Made by a program: the position numbers and the translations under genes. A stretch of DNA of 64,000 nucleotides from Neodiprion pinetum (lineage: Eukaryota > Arthropoda > Insecta > Hymenoptera > Diprionidae), in the NCBI RefSeq assembly GCF_021155775.2, contig NC_060238.1:24706470-24770469 (forward strand), read 5' to 3'. Within the stretch, counting starts at the first letter, position 1, and each line of letters starts with the position of its first letter. The notes below the pieces were generated by a model. It was given only the letters and a program-made list of their open reading frames with translations. It ran no database searches and was not told the DNA's origin. Shown here one piece after another: positions 47,584 to 60,700 of this stretch.

Positions 47584-49470
47584 TCAACTCTTCCCACTGC
47601 GATCGGCAATAAATTCCTCATGCTTATCGACAACATTTTTCACTATATACATTTCTATTTCCTCTCCAGCATTCGACTGTTCTGTCGTAAGTTCAATTAC
47701 GTAGCTACTTTGCTGAGTTACCATTGTTACCTTTTTTCTATAATTTTGAAGCATATTAGCAATGACCAACTGGAAAGATAAGAAGAAAAAATATTTTGTT
47801 ATCAAAAAATATGATGGCTTATATGAACAAATCATTCAATTTCATTTGCGACTTAAACAAGTTGTCCATGGTTTTTAGTCAAAATTCCAACTTACTTTGT
47901 GTTTGTACTTATTGAGAGCCTCTCTGGCCTTATCGATAAGCAGATCCTTGTTCGTTTCCAATTTAAAAGATACTACAAAAGCGTTAGGCACCCAGAGGCT
48001 CACCAAAGGAGCTAGTATTTTTGGTACCAGTTGAAGAGATATAGTCTGGGGTTTGGTAGAAGCAATTTTATGTACCGACTAGAAAAAAATTAATAAAAGT
48101 CAATCGTTGTGCCGATATATTTATTTTGCAATTAATTGTTGACACAACTTGTACAAGGCACAGATCTACTCAGGTGATACGTAAAATTTTGCAATACGCC
48201 TAAAAATAATTCAATTACCATTTCATTAGGTGGAATGTAAAAGTCAGACACTGCGGCTGCCAGGTATAGAATACATCTTTCTGCCAAGGGTGCCAAAATC
48301 TGGCAAGCAGATCTTAGTAACCAAAGGTACTCGTAAACCGTTGTAAAACTCAATTCAAGTAATTTTCCACATTCAAGTGCAGATTTATATTTTCTCAAAA
48401 CATCTGCTATTCTTGGAACATTTTTCGATGTCACTAGTGTAAGTATTAATTTGTATTATTATATTCTCCCATCTTCAAATAGATCAAGATCAATTTCTTT
48501 TCTTTTTTTAGATCTTTAGATCAGTCTAAGATACATTTGAATATCTTTACCGGTAATAGAAGTTCCATCCTTTGTTTCGTTCAATTCAAGCATATTCAGA
48601 AATTTCTGTCCAGAAAAATGCCTTGAAAATGGTTGTAAGGATTTTACCCTGAAACCCAATATCTGTCTATACATTTTTTTCACGTCTCTTGGCATGAACA
48701 AACTTTTTACATACTTTGTGAAAAGATGTCTGTGACATTTAAGATTTCAATGACAATTAGTTGAAACCAATGAAACCAAACGAAAATCAAATTTAAAATT
48801 CATTCGCAAGAAGCATAATACCAAAATACTGTATCTCTGAAAGCTGCGAACCAAATAGCTCCGAATGAATACTGAGGCGAAATTAACAATAGTAACTACA
48901 AGTTACAGAACTGAACGTTTCAGCATATATTAATCAACTAGCAATTACACGCAATAACAGTACCATGTGAATAAGATGTACCTCAGAAAAATAAACAGAT
49001 AAGTTATATATTAAGAGATCTTGAGACTTTGAAAATCATAACGTAAGGAATGTGAACGATGACTTTTTGAGGGAATAAATTATCATTTTTCATGCTGTCT
49101 CTGCTAAGTGTGGATATGTTTCTATATGGTGACAAAATTTGGATACCTATGCATAAAGACGACAGCATAGCCACGATCGAGGAAATATTCAGTGGAGGAA
49201 GAGCCTCTCGTACCTGCGCTGAAGTTATCCACAAAGCGAACGGTATTGTGTTCCAATGGAACAGTTGTCCCGCCACTCTACATCGGTAAGAAGTAAATTT
49301 TTATAATGATTTAGGTTTACCAAGTCGATTAAATTTCTTACCGTAACGAGAACGACTCTTGTATCCCCGTTCAAATGACGCGCACAAAAATCTCTCAACA
49401 AATCCTCATCTTTGTTCAAATTTGCAGGTTGTGGATGAGAGGAGTAAAATTCTTCCCAATTTGAAGCCAT
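47584..49470 (-). CDS. Ppcs: Phosphopantothenate-cysteine ligase (PPCS)
   Basis: It joins 4'-phosphopantothenate to cysteine using ATP, the second step of cytosolic coenzyme A synthesis from pantothenate (family knowledge). Six exons on the minus strand: 49342-49470, 49147-49277, 48551-48648, 48219-48433, 47896-48078 and 47584-47769. All have GT-AG ends and consistent phase, giving 313 aa, close to the 311 aa I recall for the human enzyme. Motifs: V-V-L-V-T then S-G-G-T-T-V-P-L-E and V-R-F-V-D-N-F-S-A-G-T-R-G (nucleotide and substrate loop, residues about 39-70), R-H-F-S-G, then L-A-A-A-V-S-D-F-Y-I-P near residue 180, F-V-V-S-F-K-L-E-T near 228, and L-V-I-A-N-M-L at 253. The start is the first ATG of exon 1. 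There is no frameshift. Introns are short (64-498 nt). Confidence 0.95.
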
Positions 49471-51555
49471 TATTTATTTATTTTTTTTTTTTTTAAATTT
49501 TGTGCTCGTCTTATTATTCCGTTTATGTCACTGCATCTCTGAAGACTAATCTTATTTTTCTTTCTTTCCAGAGCGCAATAAAGCGAGAGGTTGGATACGT
49601 TATCAGGGCACCTAACCTCAATTATTGTCAATCACGGACTTCACCACGTAGCTTGATATAAAAAATGGGAACAAGGTGATCCTGGTGATTCCAGAATAAA
49701 AAAAGGTACGCGAGTGTGGACTATAATGTCAAAGGTCGAATCACATCGAACTATTTGATGGGAAGTGCTGAGTGTGTGACGTCAGAACTACACTTTTTTA
49801 TGATTCCAGAAGTTAGACATTGAAATCCGTTAGTAAAAGTGCAGCTAGACGCACTGTCAGTAGATTAAAGCATCGAAATTCGATGGAGGGTTGGATTCAA
49901 AGGTTGAAACAAAAAACCGGGGATAATTGATAATTACAGAATTAATATGAGCAGGGATTAGCTTCAACTGGTGCTACCAATATTAGTATCGATACTCAAT
50001 GTGGGTAATTTGGGATTTATGCTCTGTACAACATGATTTGCGAATACAACGATTTTTTTCTTTTCATACTTTAGATATTAATTGCGTTTTTGCAAATTTA
50101 CGATTCGGATACCGACGCTCTATTATTTCTGGCAGCTTAAGCCTAGAGATTGAAGCATTGTTGCTACTTTGTAGTATCGTAGCCGAAAAATTTGTATTCT
50201 GTTAGTTGCTTAATCTGACAGACTATTATTACTATACTACAGCTGCAATATTAAGTTCATTCTATTTCTCTGATGTCTTGTCGCTTATAACATATTGAGC
50301 TACACTGATCTATCGCAATTATCTATATAATAGAAATTGAATCTTATCGCAGGCTAGATCTTCACGTATTTATTTTTAATTCTGATTTCTGTTTCTTCAC
50401 CTTAATGCCCGTCGTTGCTCATAATTTCCATTTCCGATTACATCGCCTATAAAACGCTAATATCTACCACTCTCGAATTTTACCGCCTCGTAATCCTATT
50501 AATTTTTCTGCTATATGTCGATCAAGAAAATTCTTTTCTGAATGCATACTCTAATTGTAGTAAAATCTAATGCTTCGTTTACGCTTTTGGAAATTTTTAC
50601 GGTTACTCAGTCATTTTATCGAAACGCTGAACACGATTCGTAGGATACATGAGAAGAATTATTCCCGCACCTTTATTAAATTGAATGAGTTGGTCATTGT
50701 GCGACATGCAGGATGGAAATAATACAATCATATCTATATATGCAATACGATATGACCATGTATATACTTACCACTGCGAAAAACAGTACAGAAAATAAAA
50801 AAAGAGACAATATGTGACTATGTAGTCAAGTTTGGGTCCCTATTGAGTTATATGCATACTATTCTTTTTACTATGAGCACATAAGTCTGTTGTAATTACA
50901 TAAACAATGTGTTACTCATGCGGCCAATGAAACCTACTTTCTAAAGCCACTAACTTCATTTATTCAGGTAAGAGATTCAAAACCTCTCAAAACTTGATCT
51001 CAAAATCGATTCAGACGACCCTTTCGAGACTAATTGGAGAGCAAGGATTACTAAACAGGCACTCATGAAATCTATGGATCTGATGCTAAGAAAGAACAAT
51101 GAGAATATGGACCTATTTCTTTATTAATTCATCTTAATCTGAGTTACATACAATGGTAACAATACAATATCAAACATAATGTTTGCTGCAAAGGCACATT
51201 GCGCCAATGCACACACGAAAGCTAGAACTTAAACTGCACATAAGAAAAACAATGATACCTATATCACGTAACATTATTCACATTCTGCTATAGTCCACGT
51301 AGATCAGATTTATTTCTACTGGTGGAATGGAAAGATTCGTTCTCTAACGTTCTATGTATATTTTTATTTTTTTTTTTGTTTTTTTGTTTGCCGATCAATT
51401 GATTACTATTAAGCTTGATTTCGAAGTACTATACACTGACACCCAAACAATTGTACTAGAAGTAGGTATAATTTGATGAATTTAAATAAAACTTTGTAAC
51501 AACACGTTTGTGGTTTTCCGTCCCGACCTCTTTCGATCCCCAGTCTCATTTAGTT
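49471..51555. other. Intergenic between PPCS and the satellite
   Basis: Includes the PPCS promoter region just right of 49470 (poly-T tract 49482-49494, no TATA box seen). The remainder is AT-rich, with only short open frames and no recognised motif. Confidence 0.5.
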
Positions 51556-51773
51556 TTTCAGTCATAACTTTGGGTCCATTGTTCGCAGCATGTCACGGCT
51601 GCGACTAATCGATTCCTCTCCCAGAATTACGTTGCGATGGTGCGTGAAAGTATTTACGCCAGCACTTTTCAGAATCGCGAAAATTTTCGCCAAAAATGCA
51701 GAGGAGTTAGCTTTACTTTTTCTTCATTTTTCGACCTAAAATTTTGGGTCTCAGATTCGTTTTGTATGTATTC
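51556..51773. repeat. Diverged satellite edge unit
   Basis: This stretch aligns with most of one 335-bp unit (for instance CAGTCATAACTTTGGGTCC against the canonical GGCTGTAACTTTTGATGCG, and a clear CCAGCACTTTTCAGAATCGC). It carries many substitutions and its junction with the array is out of step. It marks the array boundary, where copies are no longer kept alike. Confidence 0.8.
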
Positions 51774-54700
51774 GCCTTGCTGTTTTTTTAGGCGAAAAAC
51801 TTTTAGTCTCCGATTCGATTTGTATGACCCTTTTCTGACCAATTGGAGCCCCAGGAACTCAGAAAACGCAGCGGAAACAGCGTGGGATCAACAGGAGAGA
51901 AATTACGACGGAAAAAGCACGTGCTGAAAAGTGTCGAAATCACGGGTTTTCGTTTTTTGGCTGTAACTTTTGATGCGTTGATCGCAGCGTATTGGGACTG
52001 CGCCCAATCGATTTCTCCTGCAAAATTACGTCCGAATAGCGCCGCAATTAATTTATTCCAGCACTTTTGAAAATCGCGAAAATTTTCACCAAAAATACAA
52101 AGGGGTAAGCCTTGCTGTTTTTTTGGGCGAAAAACTTTTAGTCTCCGATTCGATTTGTATGACCCTTTTCTGACCAATTGGAGCCCCAGGAACTCAGAAA
52201 ACGCAGCGAAAACAGCGTGGGATCAACAGGAGAGAAATTACGACGGAAAAAGCACCTGCTGAAAAATGTCGAAATCACAGGTTTTCGTTTTTTGGCTGTA
52301 ACTTTTGATGCGTTGATCGCAGCGTATTGGGACTGCGCCCAATCGATTTCTCCTGCAAAATTACGTCCGAATAGCGCCGCAATTAATTTATTCCAGCACT
52401 TTTGAAAATCGCGAAAATTTTCGCCAAAAATACAAAGGGGTAAGCCCTGCTGTTTTTTTGGGCGAAAAACTTTTAGTCTCCGATTCGATTTGTATGACCC
52501 TTTTCTGACCAATTGGAGCCCCAGGAACTCAGAAAACGCAGCGAAAACAGCGTGGGATCAACAGGAGAGAAATTACGACGGAAAAAGCACCTGCTGAAAA
52601 ATGTCGAAATCACAGGTTTTCGTTTTTTGGCTGTAACTTTTGATGCGTTGATCGCAGCGTATTGGGACTGCGCCCAATCGATTTCTCCTGCAAAATTACG
52701 TCCGAATAGCGCCGCAATTAATTTATTCCAGCACTTTTGAAAATCCCGAAAATTTTCGCCAAAAATACAAAGGGGTAAGCCTTGCTGTTTTTTTGGGCGA
52801 AAAACTTTTAGTCTCCGATTCGATTTGTATGACCCTTTTCTGACCAATTGGAGCCCCAGGAACTCAGAAAACGCAGCGAAAACAGCGTGGGATCAACAGG
52901 AGAGAAATTACGACGGAAAAAGCACCTGCTGAAAAATGTCGAAATCACAGGTTTTCGTTTTTTGGCTGTAACTTTTGATGCGTTGATCGCAGCGTATTGG
53001 GACTGCGCCCAATCGATTTCTCCTGCAAAATTACGTCCGAATAGCGCCGCAATTAATTTATTCCAGCACTTTTCAAAATCGCGAAAATTTTCGCCAAAAA
53101 TACAAAGGGGTAAGCCTTGCTGTTTTTTTGGGCGAAAAACTTTTAGTCTCCGATTCGATTTGTATGACCCTTTTCTGACCAATTGGAGCCCCAGGAACTC
53201 AGAAAACGCAGCGAAAACAGCGTGGGATCAACAGGAGAGAAATTACGACGGAAAAAGCACCTGCTGAAAAATGTCGAAATCACAGGTTTTCGTTTTTTGG
53301 CTGTAACTTTTGATGCGTTGATCGCAGCGTATTGGGACTGCGCCCAATCGATTTCTCCTGCAAAATTACGTCCGAATAGCGCCGCAATTAATTTATTCCA
53401 GCACTTTTGAAAATCGCGAAAATTTTCGCCAGAAATACAAAGGGGTAAGCCTTGCTGTTTTTTTGGGCGAAAAACTTTTAGTCTCCGATTCGATTTGTAT
53501 GACCCTTTTCTGACCAATTGGAGCCCCAGGAACTCAGAAAACGCAGCGAAAACAGCGTGGGATCAACAGGAGAGAAATTACGACGGAAAAAGCACCTGCT
53601 GAAAAATGTCGAAATCACAGGTTTTCGTTTTTTGGCTGTAACTTTTGATGCGTTAATCGCAGCGTATTGGGACTGCGCCCAATCGATTTCTCCTGCAAAA
53701 TTACGTCCGAATAGCGCCGCAATTAATTTATTCCAGCACTTTTGAAAATCGCGAAAATTTTCGCCAAAAATACAAAGGGGTAAGCCTTGCTGTTTTTTTG
53801 GGCGAAAAACTTTTAGTCTCCGATTCGATTTGTATGACCCTTTTCTGACCAATTGGAGCCCCAGGAACTCAGAAAACGCAGCGAAAACAGCGTGGGATCA
53901 ACAGGAGAGAAATTACGACGGAAAAAGCACCTGCTGAAAAATGTCGAAATCACAGGTTTTCGTTTTTTGGCTGTAACTTTTGATGCGTTGATCGCAGCGT
54001 ATTGGGACTGCGCCCAATCGATTTCTCCTGCAAAATTACGTCCGAATAGCGCCGCAATTAATTTATTCCAGCACTTTTGAAAATCGCGAAAATTTTCGCC
54101 AAAAATACAAAGGGGTAAGCCTTGCTGTTTTTTTGGGCGAAAAACTTTTAGTCTCCGATTCGATTTGTATGACCCTTTTCTGACCAATTGGAGCCCCAGG
54201 AACTCAGAAAACGCAGCGAAAACAGCGTGGGATCAACAGGAGAGAAATTACGACGGAAAAAGCACCTGCTGAAAAATGTCGAAATCACAGGTTTTCGTTT
54301 TTTGGCTGTAACTTTTGATGCGTTGATCGCAGCGTATTGGGACTGCGCCCAATCGATTTCTCCTGCAAAATTACGTCCGAATAGCGCCGCAATTAATTTA
54401 TTCCAGCACTTTTGAAAATCGCGAAAATTTTCGCCAAAAATACAAAGGGGTAAGCCTTGCTGTTTTTTTGGGCGAAAAACTTTTAGTCTCCGATTCGATT
54501 TGTATGACCCTTTTCTGACCAATTGGAGCCCCAGGAACTCAGAAAACGCAGCGGAAACAGCGTGGGATCAACAGGAGAGAAATTACGACGGAAAAAGCAC
54601 GTGCTGAAAAATGTCGAAATCACGGGTTTTCGTTTTTTGGCTGTAACTTTTGATGCGTTGATCGCAGCGTATTGGGACTGCGCCCAATCGATTTCTCCTG

Positions 54701-57700
54701 CAAAATTACGTCCGAATAGCGCCGCAATTAATTTATTCCAGCACTTTTGAAAATCGCGAAAATTTTCACCAAAAATACAAAGGGGTAAGCCTTGCTGTTT
54801 TTTTGGGCGAAAAACTTTTAGTCTCCGATTCGATTTGTATGACCCTTTTCTGACCAATTGGAGCCCCAGGAACTCAGAAAACGCAGCGAAAACAGCGTGG
54901 GATCAACAGGAGAGAAATTACGACGGAAAAAGCACCTGCTGAAAAATGTCGAAATCACAGGTTTTCGTTTTTTGGCTGTAACTTTTGATGCGTTGATCGC
55001 AGCGTATTGGGACTGCGCCCAATCGATTTCTCCTGCAAAATTACGTCCGAATAGCGCCGCAATTAATTTATTCCAGCACTTTTGAAAATCGCGAAAATTT
55101 TCGCCAAAAATACAAAGGGGTAAGCCTTGCTGTTTTTTTGGGCGAAAAACTTTTAGTCTCCGATTCGATTTGTATGACCCTTTTCTGACCAATTGGAGCC
55201 CCAGGAACTCAGAAAACGCAGCGAAAACAGCGTGGGATCAACAGGAGAGAAATTACGACGGAAAAAGCACCTGCTGAAAAATGTCGAAATCACAGGTTTT
55301 CGTTTTTTGGCTGTAACTTTTGATGCGTTGATCGCAGCGTATTGGGACTGCGCCCAATCGATTTCTCCTGCAAAATTACGTCCGAATAGCGCCGCAATTA
55401 ATTTATTCCAGCACTTTTGAAAATCGCGAAAATTTTCGCCAAAAATACAAAGGGGTAAGCCTTGCTGTTTTTTTGGGCGAAAAACTTTTAGTCTCCGATT
55501 CGATTTGTATGACCCTTTTCTGACCAATTGGAGCCCCAGGAACTCAGAAAACGCAGCGAAAACAGCGTGGGATCAACAGGAGAGAAATTACGACGGAAAA
55601 AGCACCTGCTGAAAAATGTCGAAATCACAGGTTTTCGTTTTTTGGCTGTAACTTTTGATGCGTTGATCGCAGCGTATTGGGACTGCGCCCAATCGATTTC
55701 TCCTGCAAAATTACGTCCGAATAGCGCCGCAATTAATTTATTCCAGCACTTTTGAAAATCGCGAAAATTTTCGCCAAAAATACAAAGGGGTAAGCCTTGC
55801 TGTTTTTTTGGGCGAAAAACTTTTAGTCTCCGATTCGATTTGTATGACCCTTTTCTGACCAATTGGAGCCCCAGGAACTCAGAAAACGCAGCGAAAACAG
55901 CGTGGGATCAACAGGAGAGAAATTACGACGGAAAAAGCACCTGCTGAAAAATGTCGAAATCACAGGTTTTCGTTTTTTGGCTGTAACTTTTGATGCGTTG
56001 ATCGCAGCGTATTGGGACTGCGCCCAATCGATTTCTCCTGCAAAATTACGTCCGAATAGCGCCGCAATTAATTTATTCCAGCACTTTTGAAAATCGCGAA
56101 AATTTTCGCCAAAAATACAAAGGGGTAAGCCTTGCTGTTTTTTTGGGCGAAAAACTTTTAGTCTCCGATTCGATTTGTATGACCCTTTTCTGACCAATTG
56201 GAGCCCCAGGAACTCAGAAAACGCAGCGAAAACAGCGTGGGATCAACAGGAGAGAAATTACGACGGAAAAAGCACCTGCTGAAAAATGTCGAAATCACAG
56301 GTTTTCGTTTTTTGGCTGTAACTTTTGATGCGTTGATCGCAGCGTATTGGGACTGCGCCCAATCGATTTCTCCTGCAAAATTACGTCCGAATAGCGCCGC
56401 AATTAATTTATTCCAGCACTTTTGAAAATCGCGAAAATTTTCGCCAAAAATACAAAGGGGTAAGCCTTGCTGTTTTTTTGGGCGAAAAACTTTTAGTCTC
56501 CGATTCGATTAGTATGACCCTTTTCTGACCAATTGGAGCCCCAGGAACTCAGAAAACGCAGCGAAAACAGCGTGGGATCAACAGGAGAGAAATTACGACG
56601 GAAAAAGCACCTGCTGAAAAATGTCGAAATCACAGGTTTTCGTTTTTTGGCTGTAACTTTTGATGCGTTGATCGCAGCGTATTGGGACTGCGCCCAATCG
56701 ATTTCTCCTGCAAAATTACGTCCGAATAGCGCCGCAATTAATTTATTCCAGCACTTTTGAAAATCGCGAAAATTTTCGCCAAAAATACAAAGGGGTAAGC
56801 CTTGCTGTTTTTTTGGGCGAAAAACTTTTAGTCTCCGATTCGATTTGTATGACCCTTTTCTGACCAATTGGAGCCCCAGGAACTCAGAAAACGCAGCGAA
56901 AACAGCGTGGGATCAACAGGAGAGAAATTACGACGGAAAAAGCACCTGCTGAAAAATGTCGAAATCACAGGTTTTCGTTTTTTGGCTGTAACTTTTGATG
57001 CGTTGATCGCAGCGTATTGGGACTGCGCCCAATCGATTTCTCCTGCAAAATTACGTCCGAATAGCGCCGCAATTAATTTATTCCAGCACTTTTGAAAATC
57101 GCGAAAATTTTCGCCAAAAATACAAAGGGGTAAGCCTTGCTGTTTTTTTGGGCGAAAAACTTTTAGTCTCCGATTCGATTTGTATGACCCTTTTCTGACC
57201 AATTGGAGCCCCAGGAACTCAGAAAACGCAGCGAAAACAGCGTGGGATCAACAGGAGAGAAATTACGACGGAAAAAGCACCTGCTGAAAAATGTCGAAAT
57301 CACAGGTTTTCGTTTTTTGGCTGTAACTTTTGATGCGTTAATCGCAGCGTATTGGGACTGCGCCCAATCGATTTCTCCTGCAAAATTACGTCCGAATAGC
57401 GCCGCAATTAATTTATTCCAGCACTTTTGAAAATCGCGAAAATTTTCGCCAAAAATACAAAGGGGTAAGCCTTGCTGTTTTTTTGGGCGAAAAACTTTTA
57501 GTCTCCGATTCGATTTGTATGACCCTTTTCTGACCAATTGGAGCCCCAGGAACTCAGAAAACGCAGCGAAAACAGCGTGGGATCAACAGGAGAGAAATTA
57601 CGACGGAAAAAGCACCTGCTGAAAAATGTCGAAATCACAGGTTTTCGTTTTTTGGCTGTAACTTTTGATGCGTTGATCGCAGCGTATTGGGACTGCGCCC

Positions 57701-60700
57701 AATCGATTTCTCCTGCAAAATTACGTCCGAATAGCGCCGCAATTAATTTATTCCAGCACTTTTGAAAATCGCGAAAATTTTCGCCAAAAATACAAAGGGG
57801 TAAGCCTTGCTGTTTTTTTGGGCGAAAAACTTTTAGTCTCCGATTCGATTTGTATGACCCTTTTCTGACCAATTGGAGCCCCAGGAACTCAGAAAACGCA
57901 GCGAAAACAGCGTGGGATCAACAGGAGAGAAATTACGACGGAAAAAGCACCTGCTGAAAAATGTCGAAATCACAGGTTTTCGTTTTTTGGCTGTAACTTT
58001 TGATGCGTTGATCGCAGCGTATTGGGACTGCGCCCAATCGATTTCTCCTGCAAAATTACGTCCGAATAGCGCCGCAATTAATTTATTCCAGCACTTTTGA
58101 AAATCGCGAAAATTTTCGCCAAAAATACAAAGGGGTAAGCCTTGCTGTTTTTTTGGGCGAAAAACTTTTAGTCTCCGATTCGATTTGTATGACCCTTTTC
58201 TGACCAATTGGAGCCCCAGGAACTCAGAAAACGCAGCGAAAACAGCGTGGGATCAACAGGAGAGAAATTACGACGGAAAAAGCACCTGCTGTAAAATGTC
58301 GAAATCACAGGTTTTCGTTTTTTGGCTGTAACTTTTGATGCGTTAATCGCAGCGTATTGGGACTGCGCCCAATCGATTTCTCCTGCAAAATTACGTCCGA
58401 ATAGCGCCGCAATTAATTTATTCCAGCACTTTTGAAAATCGCGAAAATTTTCGCCAAAAATACAAAGGGGTAAGCCTTGCTGTTTTTTTGGGCGAAAAAC
58501 TTTTAGTCTCCGATTCGATTTGTATGACCCTTTTCTGACCAATTGGAGCCCCAGGAACTCAGAAAACGCAGCGAAAACAGCGTGGGATCAACAGGAGAGA
58601 AATTACGACGGAAAAAGCACCTGCTGTAAAATGTCGAAATCACAGGTTTTCGTTTTTTGGCTGTAACTTTTGATGCGTTAATCGCAGCGTATTGGGATTG
58701 CGCCCAATCGATTTCTCCTGCAAAATTACGTCCGAATAGCGCCGCAATTAATTTATTCCAGCACTTTTGAAAATCGCGAAAATTTCCGCCAAAAATACAA
58801 AGGGGTAAGCCTTGCTGTTTTTTTGGGCGAAAAACTTTCAGTCTCCGATTCGATTTGTATGACCCTTTTCTGACCAATTGGAGCCCCAGGAACTCAGAAA
58901 ACGCAGCGAAAACAGCGTGGGATCAACAGGAGAGAAATTACGACGGAAAAAGCACCTGCTGAAAAATGTCGAAATCACAGGTTTTCGTTTTTTGGCTGTA
59001 ACTTTTGATGCGTTGATCGCAGCGTATTGGGACTGCGCCCAATCGATTTCTCCTGCAAAATTACGTCCGAATAGCGCCGCAATTAATTTATTCCAGCACT
59101 TTTGAAAATCGCGAAAATTTTCGCCAAAAATACAAAGGGGTAAGCCTTGCTGTTTTTTTGGGCGAAAAACTTTCAGTCTCCGATTCGATTTGTATGACCC
59201 TTTTCTGACCAATTGGAGCCCCAGGAACTCAGAAAACGCAGCGAAAACAGCGTGGGATCAACAGGAGAGAAATTACGACGGAAAAAGCACCTGCTGTAAA
59301 ATGTCGAAATCACAGGTTTTCGTTTTTTGGCTGTAACTTTTGATGCGTTGATCGCAGCGTATTGGGACTGCGCCCAATCGATTTCTCCTGCAAAATTACG
59401 TCCGAATAGCGCCGCAATTAATTTATTCCAGCACTTTTGAAAATCGCGAAAATTTTCGCCAAAAATACAAAGGGGTAAGCCTTGCTGTTTTTTTGGGCGA
59501 AAAACTTTTAGTCTCCGATTCGATTTGTATGACCCTTTTCTGACCAATTGGAGCCCCAGGAACTCAGAAAACGCAGCGAAAACAGCGTGGGATCAACAGG
59601 AGAGAAATTACGACGGAAAAAGCACCTGCTGAAAAATGTCGAAATCACAGGTTTTCGTTTTTTGGCTGTAACTTTTGATGCGTTAATCGCAGCGTATTGG
59701 GACTGCGCCCAATCGATTTCTCCTGCAAAATTACGTCCGAATAGCGCCGCAATTAATTTATTCCAGCACTTTTGAAAATCGCGAAAATTTTCGCCAAAAA
59801 TACAAAGGGGTAAGCCTTGCTGTTTTTTTGGGCGAAAAACTTTTAGTCTCCGATTCGATTTGTATGACCCTTTTCTGACCAATTGGAGCCCCAGGAACTC
59901 GGAAAACGCAGCGAAAACAGCGTGGGATCAACAGGAGAGAAATTACGACGGAAAAAGCACCTGCTGATTAATGTCGAAATCACAGGTTTTCGTTTTTTGG
60001 CTGTAACTTTTGATGCGTTGATCGCAGCGTATTGGGACTGCGCCCAATCGATTTCTCCTGCAAAATTACGTCCGAATAGCGCCGCAATTAATTTATTCCA
60101 GCACTTTTGAAAATCGCGAAAATTTTCGCCAAAAATACAAAGGGGTAAGCCTTGCTGTTTTTTTGGGCGAAAAACTTTTAGTCTCCGATTCGATTTGTAT
60201 GACCCTTTTCTGACCAATTGGAGCCCCAGGAACTCAGAAAACGCAGCGAAAACAGCGTGGGATCAACAGGAGAGAAATTACGACGGAAAAAGCACCTGCT
60301 GTAAAATGTCGAAATCACAGGTTTTCGTTTTTTGGCTGTAACTTTTGATGCGTTAATCGCAGCGTATTGGGATTGCGCCCAATCGATTTCTCCTGCAAAA
60401 TTACGTCCGAATAGCGCCGCAATTAATTTATTCCAGCACTTTTGAAAATCGCGAAAATTTCCGCCAAAAATACAAAGGGGTAAGCCTTGCTGTTTTTTTG
60501 GGCGAAAAACTTTCAGTCTCCGATTCGATTTGTATGACCCTTTTCTGACCAATTGGAGCCCCAGGAACTCAGAAAACGCAGCGAAAACAGCGTGGGATCA
60601 ACAGGAGAGAAATTACGACGGAAAAAGCACCTGCTGTAAAATGTCGAAATCACAGGTTTTCGTTTTTTGGCTGTAACTTTTGATGCGTTGATCGCAGCGT

